This document shows, piece by piece, positions 57,083 through 64,000 of a stretch of DNA of 64,000 bases. Numbering within the stretch: position 1 is the first letter of the stretch; each line of letters begins with the position of its first letter. The translations under genes were made by a program, and so were the position numbers. Source of the stretch: Saccharomonospora cyanea NA-134 (lineage in GTDB: Bacteria > Actinomycetota > Actinomycetes > Mycobacteriales > Pseudonocardiaceae); assembly GCF_000244975.1 (NCBI RefSeq), contig NZ_CM001440.1, positions 3,208,325 to 3,272,324 of the forward strand. The letters are read 5' to 3'. The notes below the pieces were generated by a model, which saw only the letters and a list, made by a program, of their open reading frames with translations, did not search any database and was not told the DNA's origin.

Positions 57083-59155
57083 TCACCTGGGCGCGGAGTG
57101 GTCCTCCCAACCCAGTGCGGCCAGCATCTTCTCCTGCAGGAAAGGCGAGAGGGTGTTCATGTAGGTGTCGCTGACGTGGTTGTCGTCCATGTAGACGAGC
57201 ACGTTGCCGATCACCGGCGGGCACGCCGTCGAGGTGCAGTAGTAGTCGCTGAGGTCCACGAACACGGTGTTCGGCGGGACCCCCGGCGCCCTCTCGTACG
57301 GAGGCACCGCGTGGTACATCTCGTCGCGCGGGTGGCCGCATTCCTCGGAGGTCAGCCCCTTGAGCTGCACACATTCGGAGGGCTCGAAGTCGAACCGGGG
57401 GTTGTCCCGGATGGCGACCACCGGGATTCCCGCCTCGTCAAGTCGCTGCCACTGCCGCACGTATCCCTCCGGGGTCCACTCCCGCAGGCCCACGCGCACG
57501 TCCCGCGTCGCCATGGTGACCACGGCGTCGGGCCGGAGATCGAGGATCTTCGGCAGGACGACGCGGTTCCAGTCGACACACACCTGGTTGTTGGGCAGTA
57601 CCTCGGTGGCGGTGAGCGGGCAGCCCGGCCTGCCCAGCACGGTGAGCTGCCAGTCCAGCCGCTCCGAGATCGGGCGCAACGCCCCCATGAGCTGCATGGA
57701 GTGCGAGTCGCCGACCACCACCACGTGCCGCGTCGGCTCGGCGCCCTTCAGCGGCTTCACCGTGCAGGTTCGGACCTCGACGCCCTGCTCCATGCGTTCG
57801 ACGCACTCGCCGGGCTTCCAGCCGATCCACTCGTAGGGCAGCGCGGCATACGGCGGGATGACCGGAACCTCGGGATCGTAGACGGGAGCACCGGTCGCCA
57901 CGACACCCGCACCGGGGTGTTTCGGGTCGTCGGCCCGGAACTCGAACTGGGCGCGCTGGTTGGTCACGTTCTGCCACACCACCGCGCCCACGATCACGGG
58001 TACCAGCACGATGACCGCGAACCGGTAGGCGCCCCACCGGGTGGTCACGCCGATCTTGGAGTTGCGGACCGGGTTCTCGACGAGGTGGTAGGTGAGCACG
58101 GCGAGTCCGACGGACAGCGCGATCACACCCGCGCCGCCGACCAGTCCGATCTCGCTCCGACCGCGCACCACCAGGTAGAACAGCAGGACCGGCCAGTGCC
58201 ACAGGTAGAGCGAGTAGCTGATGTTGCCGAGGTAGGTCAGGGGCCGCGACGACAGGAAACGGTCGGCGCCGATCCTGCTGCCGGTCGCGCCGGCCAGCAG
58301 GACGAGCAGGGCCGACACCATCGGCCACAACGCCACGTACCCGGGGAACATCGTGCCGACCTGCAGCACCAGGCCACACGAGGCCAGCCCGACCACACCG
58401 AGCCAGCCACACAGGATCGCCAGCCAGCGCGGCAGCGCGATCCGGTCGATGGTCAGGGCGAGCAGTCCGCCGAGCGCGAACTCCCACACCCGCGTCAGCG
58501 AGTTGAAGTAGGCGAACGGCTGGTCCACCGCCGTCAGCCACACCGAGTACGCGAGCGACACCGCGAACAACACCGCCATCGCGGCGAACAACGTCTTCCG
58601 CATGCTCCAGCCCAGCCGACGGACGACCAGCATGAGCAGGGCGATCAGCAGTGGCCAGACCAGGTAGAACTGCCCCTGCACCGACAGCGACCAGAAGTGC
58701 TGCATGATGCTGGCCGAGCTGTGCTGGGCGAAGTAGTCGGCCGAGTCGGCGGCGAGCTGCCAGTTCTCGTAGTACAGCGCCGACGCGACGACTTCCTTGG
58801 CTGTCTGGACCCATCGGTGCTCGGGCAGCCAGAGGAGTGCCGCGCCCATCGAGACGACGATGACCGTCAGCGCCGCGGGGAACAACCGTTTGAACATCCG
58901 GCCCCAGAAGGGCCGGAACTCGATACGGCCGCGCAGGCTCGCGCGGAACAACTGGCCGGTGATGAGGAAGCCGGAGACGAAGAAGAAGACGTCCACGCCT
59001 CCGGAGATGCGGTCGAGCCACACGTGGTACACGACCACCAGCCCGGCGGCCAGGGCGCGAAGCCCCTGGAGTTCGGGACGGAACTTGCGTTGTGGTCGCG
59101 GCGGCGGTGGCGCGGACGCGTTGTCCTCCCGCAGGGGTTCCCGCAACGTGGTCAT
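57083..59155 (-). CDS. Acyltransferase-3 (OafA/YrhL) with C-terminal SGNH domain
   Basis: A 690-residue integral membrane acyltransferase. Residues about 25-400 form the ten-helix acyltransferase-3 domain (FRPELQGLRALAAGLVVVYH, FFFVSGFLITG). Residues about 450-690 are an extracellular SGNH domain with GDSHSMQLMG and the DNHVSDTY dyad. OafA-type proteins acetylate cell-surface polysaccharide or lipid, the SGNH part passing the acyl group to the acceptor. The ATG at 59155 follows GGGAGG. The acceptor glycan cannot be told. Confidence 0.93.
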   Translation of the reverse strand: MTTLREPLREDNASAPPPPRPQRKFRPELQGLRALAAGLVVVYHVWLDRISGGVDVFFFVSGFLITGQLFRASLRGRIEFRPFWGRMFKRLFPAALTVIVVSMGAALLWLPEHRWVQTAKEVVASALYYENWQLAADSADYFAQHSSASIMQHFWSLSVQGQFYLVWPLLIALLMLVVRRLGWSMRKTLFAAMAVLFAVSLAYSVWLTAVDQPFAYFNSLTRVWEFALGGLLALTIDRIALPRWLAILCGWLGVVGLASCGLVLQVGTMFPGYVALWPMVSALLVLLAGATGSRIGADRFLSSRPLTYLGNISYSLYLWHWPVLLFYLVVRGRSEIGLVGGAGVIALSVGLAVLTYHLVENPVRNSKIGVTTRWGAYRFAVIVLVPVIVGAVVWQNVTNQRAQFEFRADDPKHPGAGVVATGAPVYDPEVPVIPPYAALPYEWIGWKPGECVERMEQGVEVRTCTVKPLKGAEPTRHVVVVGDSHSMQLMGALRPISERLDWQLTVLGRPGCPLTATEVLPNNQVCVDWNRVVLPKILDLRPDAVVTMATRDVRVGLREWTPEGYVRQWQRLDEAGIPVVAIRDNPRFDFEPSECVQLKGLTSEECGHPRDEMYHAVPPYERAPGVPPNTVFVDLSDYYCTSTACPPVIGNVLVYMDDNHVSDTYMNTLSPFLQEKMLAALGWEDHSAPR

Positions 59156-59390
59156 CGCCGGAAGGTCCTCCCATGTACCTACTCGGGCGGCCTCGCGCAA
59201 CCCGAGCTGATGCAGCCCTGGCACGGTATCCCCTCCACCGGGCGATCCGACGCGCGGGTAGGCACTGTGCGCGTGTTGCCGACCACGCATGGTTTCCTCA
59301 TCCGTGCACGAGGGGCCATGGAGCTCCTGCTAGCGTGAAAAACAGCAGGTGACGGGTACGCCGCCGCTGTCGAGTCGCAGGGAGTTGGAA

Positions 59391-60680
59391 GTGGTCGAGC
59401 AGACACCGACGCCTCCGAGCGTGACCGCACACGACGTCGAGGCGGCGGCCCGGCGGCTCGCCGACGTGATTCCTCCCACTCCCCTGCACCGCAACGAGCG
59501 GTTGTCCCGCCGCCACGGTCTCGACGTCTGGCTCAAGCGGGAGGACCTGAACTCCGTCCGCTCCTACAAGGTGCGCGGCGCCTACAACCTGGTGAGCCGC
59601 CTTTCCGAGGAACAGCGCTCCCACGGCGTGGTCTGCGCCAGCGCGGGAAACCACGCCCAGGGTGTCGCGTACGCGGCGGCGGCCCTCGGGGTCGACGCGC
59701 GCGTGTACCTGCCGAGGACGACACCGAGGCAGAAACGCGAGCGGGTGGCCTGGCTCGGTGGCAAGCACGTCCAGGTGGTCGTCGAGGGCGAGACCTACGA
59801 CGACGCGGCAGCGGCGGCACGCGCGTACGCGACCGCCACGGGCGCGGTGCCCATCCCGGCGTTCGACGACCCGCGCACCATCGCGGGTCAGGGCACGGTC
59901 GCGAAGGAGATCGTCGAGCAGCTCGGGTACGCACCCGACGTGGTGGTCGTCCCCGTGGGAGGCGGCGGACTGCTCGGCGGCACGCTGGCCTGGCTGCGGG
60001 AGCGGTACCCCGACGTGGAGGTCCTCGGCGCGGAGCCGCAGGGCGCGACGAGCATGGCGCTGGCACTGGAACGAGGCGGGCCCACACCACTGGACACGCT
60101 CGACCCGTTCGTCGACGGTGCGGCCGTCCGGGTGGTGGGCGAACACACGCACGCGCTCGCCGCGCGCCACGCTCCCCGTCTCGTCGCCGTGCCGGAGGGG
60201 CGCATCTGCGTGGAGATGCTGGACCTCTACCAGTCGGACGGCGTCATCAGCGAACCCGCGGGCGCCCTCGCCCCGGCCGCGCTGGGACTCGGTGACCTCG
60301 GTGGACTCGGTGGACTCGGCCTGCCGGAGGGCGCCACCGTGGTGTGCGTGCTCTCCGGCGGGAACAACGACGTCAGCCGCTACGCCGAGATCGTGGAACG
60401 CGCCCTGATCCACGAGGGGAAGAAGCACTACTTCCTGGTGGAGTTCCCCCAGGAGCCGGGTGCGCTGCGCCGGTTCCTCGACGACGTGCTCGGGCCCGAC
60501 GACGACATCACGCTCTTCGAGTACGTGAAGCGCAACAACCGCGAGACGGGGCCCGCGCTGGTGGGCATCGAACTCGGTGCCGCGGAGAACCTCGCCGCGA
60601 TCCTGGAACGGATGCAGCGCGCACCCCACCGCATCCAGCGGGTCGAGCCGGACAGCCCGCTGTTCACGTTCCTGACGTGA
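59391..60680 (+). CDS. ilvA: Threonine ammonia-lyase
   Basis: A 429-residue PLP enzyme converting threonine to 2-oxobutanoate for isoleucine synthesis. The PLP-binding lysine is in SYKVRGAYN (about residue 61), and the phosphate-binding loop is GGGGLLGGTLA. A single short ACT-like C-terminus (YFLVEFPQEPGALRRFLDDV) is the short regulated form, as in Bacillus and actinobacteria. The GTG at 59391 has GGAG six bases before; an earlier GTG at 59349 lacks a site. A GLGGLG run near residue 305 comes from a short repeat. Confidence 0.95.
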   Translation: MVEQTPTPPSVTAHDVEAAARRLADVIPPTPLHRNERLSRRHGLDVWLKREDLNSVRSYKVRGAYNLVSRLSEEQRSHGVVCASAGNHAQGVAYAAAALGVDARVYLPRTTPRQKRERVAWLGGKHVQVVVEGETYDDAAAAARAYATATGAVPIPAFDDPRTIAGQGTVAKEIVEQLGYAPDVVVVPVGGGGLLGGTLAWLRERYPDVEVLGAEPQGATSMALALERGGPTPLDTLDPFVDGAAVRVVGEHTHALAARHAPRLVAVPEGRICVEMLDLYQSDGVISEPAGALAPAALGLGDLGGLGGLGLPEGATVVCVLSGGNNDVSRYAEIVERALIHEGKKHYFLVEFPQEPGALRRFLDDVLGPDDDITLFEYVKRNNRETGPALVGIELGAAENLAAILERMQRAPHRIQRVEPDSPLFTFLT

Positions 60681-60683
60681 GCG

Positions 60684-60893
60684 TCAGTCCACCCGGTGCA
60701 GCTTGTCCGGGTGGTGCACGGCCGTCTTGCCTGACTTCTCGCTGCGCACCAGGTACTGCGGGTGTTCCTTCGACGCCCTGACCGTGCGTCCGCCCGCCTC
60801 GGTGTCGGAGGTGATCTTCTCCTCGACGGTGCCGACCGAGCTCTGGTTGCCCGCCTCCCACCGCACGCGATCGCCCTTTGCGAACTCCGCCAT
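60684..60893 (-). CDS. DUF2945 (HVA1-like Tudor) protein
   Basis: A 69-residue protein of the hypervirulence-associated HVA1/DUF2945 Tudor-like family. The core is FAKGDRVRWEAG, then GTVEEKITSDTE and the C-terminal VHHPDKLHRV. A strong GGGAGG precedes the ATG at 60893. Function in bacteria unknown. Stops of this and ilvA are 3 nt apart. Confidence 0.9.
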   Translation of the reverse strand: MAEFAKGDRVRWEAGNQSSVGTVEEKITSDTEAGGRTVRASKEHPQYLVRSEKSGKTAVHHPDKLHRVD

Positions 60894-60950
60894 GGCCGGT
60901 CCTCCCTTCACTGCTCCCACGGAAAAGGCGTACCCACCACGAGGGCCGGG

Positions 60951-61562
60951 TCACGGGAAGGCCTGTCCCGCTTCGACGAGAGCCTGGTCGATGAACTCCG
61001 CGGCCGAGGTGTCGTCGCCGCGGTCCAGCCATGCCTGGGTGCCGACCCGGAGGGCGGCGAGGAAGCAGGCGGCGACCACCCTGACCCGGGTGACCGACCG
61101 GCTCTCCTCCGGCGTCCTCCGCGCGATCTCCACTGCGAGGGTGCGTTCGAAGGAGGCGTAGGTGGCGACCTGTTCGGCCAGCAGCGCCGGATGCGACCGG
61201 ATCACCCGCGCCCGGGTGAGCCAGTCGGGGGAGTCGCTTCGGTCGCGTCGCCGTTGCCGGAGTTCGCGCAGCACAGTCGCGGTCCCCTCGCGCAGGGCCG
61301 TCCACGCGGATTCCTCGTCCGGGCGTGCGGCCACGGCGTCGAGCAGCGCGTAGAGGCGCATGCTGTCGCCGTGCAGCATGGCCTCCTCCTTGCTGGCGAA
61401 GTAGTTCGAGAACGTGCGCCGTGAAACGCCTGCCGCGTCCGCGATGGCCTCCACCGTGACGGTGTCGTAGCCGTGCTCCACGGACAGCCGCATCGCCGAC
61501 TCGTGCAGCGCCAGTTTCGTGGCGATCTTCTTCCGTTCCCGCAACCCGAGCGCTGTCTCCAC
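60951..61562 (-). CDS. TetR family regulator of the divergent efflux pump
   Basis: A 203-residue TetR protein with helix-turn-helix VTVEAIADAAGVSRRTFSNYFASKEE. I chose the GTG at 61562 (METALGLRERKK); the frame is open further upstream to 61691, but that part overlaps the operator. It is divergent from a DHA2 efflux gene, a common drug- or lipid-responsive pairing. A near-perfect 21-bp palindrome lies 45 nt upstream. Confidence 0.92.
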   Translation of the reverse strand: METALGLRERKKIATKLALHESAMRLSVEHGYDTVTVEAIADAAGVSRRTFSNYFASKEEAMLHGDSMRLYALLDAVAARPDEESAWTALREGTATVLRELRQRRRDRSDSPDWLTRARVIRSHPALLAEQVATYASFERTLAVEIARRTPEESRSVTRVRVVAACFLAALRVGTQAWLDRGDDTSAAEFIDQALVEAGQAFP

Positions 61563-61606
61563 GTCCGCGATGGTAGGCCGACACGTGACATGATTCTCAA
61601 CGCGCA

Positions 61607-61627
61607 AACTTGCACAGTGGGCAAGTT
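61607..61627. promoter_or_regulatory. Near-perfect 21-bp palindromic operator in the TetR/efflux divergent region
   Basis: AACTTGC (61607-61613) and GCAAGTT (61621-61627) are perfect 7-bp arms. The inner CA/TG also pairs around a central G at 61617; one pair mismatches. It lies between the two divergent genes, 45 nt before TetR and 85 nt before the pump, so it can repress both. Confidence 0.75.
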
Positions 61628-61711
61628 CACGAGGATAGTTGCCTATGGCAACGATGTCTGCTGTCTCGATTGCCGCCCGATCCCACCCCACACCGACAGC
61701 CCGGAGGCTGC

Positions 61712-63274
61712 GTGAGTTCCTCGACCCTGCCCACCCCGCGTGAAACCGACCGCGCGAGCGTGCTGCGGCCGCTGTTCGGCCTGCTGCTCGTGCTGTTCGT
61801 CGCGATGATCAGCTCCACCGTCGTGTCCGTCGCACTGCCGAAGATCATCGGCTCGCTGAACGGCAGCCAGACCCAGTACACGTGGGTCGTCACAGCGACT
61901 CTGCTGGTGGCCACGGCGTCGACCCCGATCTGGGGGAAGCTCGCCGACCTCTACGACAAGAAGACCCTCGTCCAGATCGCGATCGGCATCTTCCTCGTCG
62001 GTTCACTGCTCAGCGGATTCGCCCAGGACGCGGGACAGCTGATCGCCGCCCGCGCGTTCCAGGGCCTCGGCGTCGGTGGGCTCCAGGCGCTCGTGCAGAC
62101 GATCATCGCCGCGATGATCCCGCCGAAGGACCGCGGCCGCTACAACGGCCTGCTCGGCGCCGTCATGGCGGTCGCCACCGTGAGCGGCCCGCTGCTCGGC
62201 GGTGTCATCACCGAGACCTCGTGGCTCGGGTGGCGCTGGTGCTTCTTCGTCGGCATTCCGTTCGCCGTCGTGGCCCTCGGCGTGCTGCAGCGCTCACTGC
62301 ACCTGCCCGCCGTACGGGGACGCGCCGAGGTGCAGGTCGACTACGTCGGCGCCGCCCTGCTCGCGACCGGGGTCAGCGCGCTGCTGATCTGGGTGAGCTT
62401 CGTGGACTCGTCGTTCGCGTGGCTGTCGTGGCAGACCGCGGCCATGGTCGGCCCCTCGGTGCTCATCCTCGGCATCGCCGTGTGGTGGGAGTCGCGCGTG
62501 GCCGAGCCCGTGCTGCCGCTGTCGGTGATCAAGCAGAAGGGCCCGGCACTGGCGATCCTGGCGAGTCTCGCGGTCGGCATGGCGATGTTCGGCGGCGCGG
62601 TGTTCCTCGGCCAGTACTTCCAGGTCAGCCGCGGGTACAACCCGACGGAAGCCGGGCTGCTGATGATCCCGATGATGCTCGGGACGCTCGTCTCGTCCAC
62701 GGTGTCGGGCCAGATCGTCAGCCGCACCGGCAAGCTCAAGGCGCAGATCGTCGCGGGCACGGTGGTCCTGGTCGCGGGCTTCGGCGTGCTGTCGACGCTC
62801 GACCGCGACACGCCGCTGCTCGTCGTCTTCGCGGGGCTGGCCGCCGTCGGCGTCGGCGTCGGCATGTCGATGCAGAACCTCGTGCTCGCCGTGCAGAACA
62901 CGGTGTCGCTGCGCGACGTCGGTGCCGCGAGCGCGTCGATCACGTTCTTCCGGTCGCTGGGCGGCACCATCGGCATCTCGGTGCTGGGAGCCGTGCTCGC
63001 CAACCGGGTCAACGACAGCGTCGCGGAAGGCCTTCGGGAGGCCGGTGTTCCCGCCTCCGCGTCGGGCGGGACGAGCAACCTCAACCTGGAGGCGCTGCCC
63101 GAGCCGATCCGCGGGATCGTCGAGCTGGCCTACGGCGACGCCACGGGGCACATCTTCCTGCTCTCCACGGCCATCGCGGTGGTGGGTGTCGTCGCGGCGC
63201 TGCTGCTCAAGCCCGCACCGCTGCGCACGACCCTGGACGTGGAGCCGGCCGAGAAGGACGACGCCCGCTCCTGA
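61712..63274 (+). CDS. DHA2 family (EmrB/QacA-like) MFS efflux transporter
   Basis: A 520-residue 14-helix MFS drug exporter. Motif A is in GKLADLYDKKTL, and motif C-like GVITETSWLGWRWCFFVGIPF follows helix 5. The helix-1 VVSVALPKIIGSL with TQYTWVVTATLLVATAS is typical of DHA2. The start is the GTG at 61712 with GGAGG. It is controlled by the divergent TetR gene through the palindrome at 61607. Confidence 0.93.
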   Translation: MSSSTLPTPRETDRASVLRPLFGLLLVLFVAMISSTVVSVALPKIIGSLNGSQTQYTWVVTATLLVATASTPIWGKLADLYDKKTLVQIAIGIFLVGSLLSGFAQDAGQLIAARAFQGLGVGGLQALVQTIIAAMIPPKDRGRYNGLLGAVMAVATVSGPLLGGVITETSWLGWRWCFFVGIPFAVVALGVLQRSLHLPAVRGRAEVQVDYVGAALLATGVSALLIWVSFVDSSFAWLSWQTAAMVGPSVLILGIAVWWESRVAEPVLPLSVIKQKGPALAILASLAVGMAMFGGAVFLGQYFQVSRGYNPTEAGLLMIPMMLGTLVSSTVSGQIVSRTGKLKAQIVAGTVVLVAGFGVLSTLDRDTPLLVVFAGLAAVGVGVGMSMQNLVLAVQNTVSLRDVGAASASITFFRSLGGTIGISVLGAVLANRVNDSVAEGLREAGVPASASGGTSNLNLEALPEPIRGIVELAYGDATGHIFLLSTAIAVVGVVAALLLKPAPLRTTLDVEPAEKDDARS

Positions 63275-63296
63275 CGGCAGAACTCACGCCGCAGAC

Positions 63297-64000
63297 TCAC
63301 GTCACGGGCGTGGTCGGGGTGAGGCGGGGCAGGTGCACGACGGCGTCCAGGCTGTCGGCGAGCGGCCCCGCCTCGACGCGGAAGTCCTGGTCGCGGCCGG
63401 GGTCGTAGACCGGTCCGATCATGCGCGTACGCAGCGGGCGCCGCAGCCACCGCGCCACGGTGTCGGGAGCGTGTTCGGCCGCCCGGTGCAGGTCGAGCAG
63501 GAGTCCCTCGTCTCCTCCGGCGGGAAGCCCCTCGAACACCGACTCCAGGAAGTCCGGCTGCGGGGCGGGCACCGGGAACGGCGCCGCTCCGCAGCCCGTG
63601 GTGAACGCCGCGACGGCGTAACCGGGGCCGAGCCGGGCGCGCAGAGCTCCGCCCGCGCTGCGGCCGACGTGGTTGGGCGGGATTCGGCGCGGGTCGCCCA
63701 CGACGAGGTGGGCGATGCCGCCCCAGTGGACGATCCGCTGCCCCGTCTCGGCCCGCCACGTCAGCACGGTGTCGGCGAGTGCGGCTTCGATCCCGGCGAG
63801 CGAGTCGCCCTCGATCGGTCTCTGGACGGACACCAGGGACACGGGGTCGTCGGGGTGACTGCGGTTCCAGGACCGGATTCCGCGCAGCACGTCCTCCGCG
63901 TCGGTGGTGCGCAGGAACGACTGGCTCGCCCGCACGAGTGCCCGCAGGTCCCCCTCCCCCGTGCGCACGTACCGGTCGAGCGCGGGGCCCGTTTCCTCGG
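63297..64000 (-). CDS. Erythromycin esterase family protein, partial, 5' end beyond window
   Basis: The C-terminal 233 residues; the N-terminus lies right of the window. The order LDRYVRTGEGD, then a helix to IRSWNRSHPDDPVSLVSV, then QRIVHWGGIAHLV and LRARLGPGYAVAAFTTGCGA fits the EreA/EreB-like fold. The WGGIAH histidine lies where the family's WAHNxH sits. Such esterase-like proteins are common in actinobacteria; macrolide hydrolysis is not implied, because key N-terminal residues are outside the window. Confidence 0.75.
   Translation of the reverse strand, partial: EETGPALDRYVRTGEGDLRALVRASQSFLRTTDAEDVLRGIRSWNRSHPDDPVSLVSVQRPIEGDSLAGIEAALADTVLTWRAETGQRIVHWGGIAHLVVGDPRRIPPNHVGRSAGGALRARLGPGYAVAAFTTGCGAAPFPVPAPQPDFLESVFEGLPAGGDEGLLLDLHRAAEHAPDTVARWLRRPLRTRMIGPVYDPGRDQDFRVEAGPLADSLDAVVHLPRLTPTTPVT

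Noticed and set aside
63297-64000. Macrolide resistance gene
   Set aside because: Only the C-terminal part of an esterase-like family is present; most members are not resistance enzymes.

Overview
The window is GC-rich, densely coded DNA from an actinobacterium. Ribosome binding sites are strong, and GTG and TTG starts are common. Secreted proteins carry Tat or Sec signals, and TetR, ROK, PucR and LuxR regulators are frequent. The gene mix (seven-gene hopanoid operon, single-chain eukaryote-like acetyl-CoA carboxylase, DUF1876/DevS-like genes, choline/betaine genes) points to the Pseudonocardiaceae (Saccharomonospora/Amycolatopsis/Prauserella type). That placement is inference from content, not from a marker gene.

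Layout. 1-6904 (minus strand): hopanoid operon hpnC-hpnD-hpnE-polyprenyl synthase-shc-hpnG-hpnH, with 4-nt ATGA overlaps at five of six junctions; hpnH runs off the left edge. 7246-10526: universal stress protein plus alcohol dehydrogenase operon, then a ROK regulator. 10791-14796: TauE/SafE exporter, a 145-bp MITE-like element, a hydrolase, a DinB protein, a hydrolase-like protein and a TetR regulator. 14840-20341: one 1833-residue biotin-dependent carboxylase. 20531-25055: DUF1992, an MFS transporter, a 630-bp gap with a repeat element, a PRC/DUF2382 stress protein and RtcB.

25212-35541 is a secretome block. One three-gene operon encodes a Tat-exported two-domain multicopper oxidase, a 1338-residue ThuA/sorbosone-dehydrogenase/PKD/DUF1080 protein with a discoidin-like domain inserted in its ThuA fold, and a cupredoxin protein with three 94-residue repeats. 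The last two share a C-terminal-type module. The operon ends in a perfect 18-bp hairpin, and a GH95 alpha-L-fucosidase lies upstream. Together these look like a secreted redox chain: PQQ-type sugar oxidation, then cupredoxin, then oxygen-reducing oxidase. This is my main candidate for an undescribed system.

35726-44402: DUF1059/monooxygenase-like protein, LuxR, methyltransferase, VOC, MEDS-STAS sensor, LapA and a hydrolase. It also holds a DevS-like kinase whose ATP-binding boxes are degenerate, downstream of a DUF1876 (Rv1738-like) gene that carries a good DosR-type box. 44552-51319: betaine-aldehyde dehydrogenase, BCCT transporter, PucR regulator and DadA-like oxidoreductase, a probable choline/betaine or amine uptake and oxidation locus. 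51531-64000: small unknown protein, Tat-exported arylsulfotransferase-like protein, MBL hydrolase, quinone oxidoreductase, GlsB protein, TetR/GAP membrane protein pair, acyltransferase-SGNH protein, threonine ammonia-lyase, DUF2945, a divergent TetR/DHA2 efflux pair with a near-perfect operator, and a partial erythromycin-esterase-family gene.

I saw no rRNA or tRNA gene, CRISPR array, phage or intact insertion sequence.
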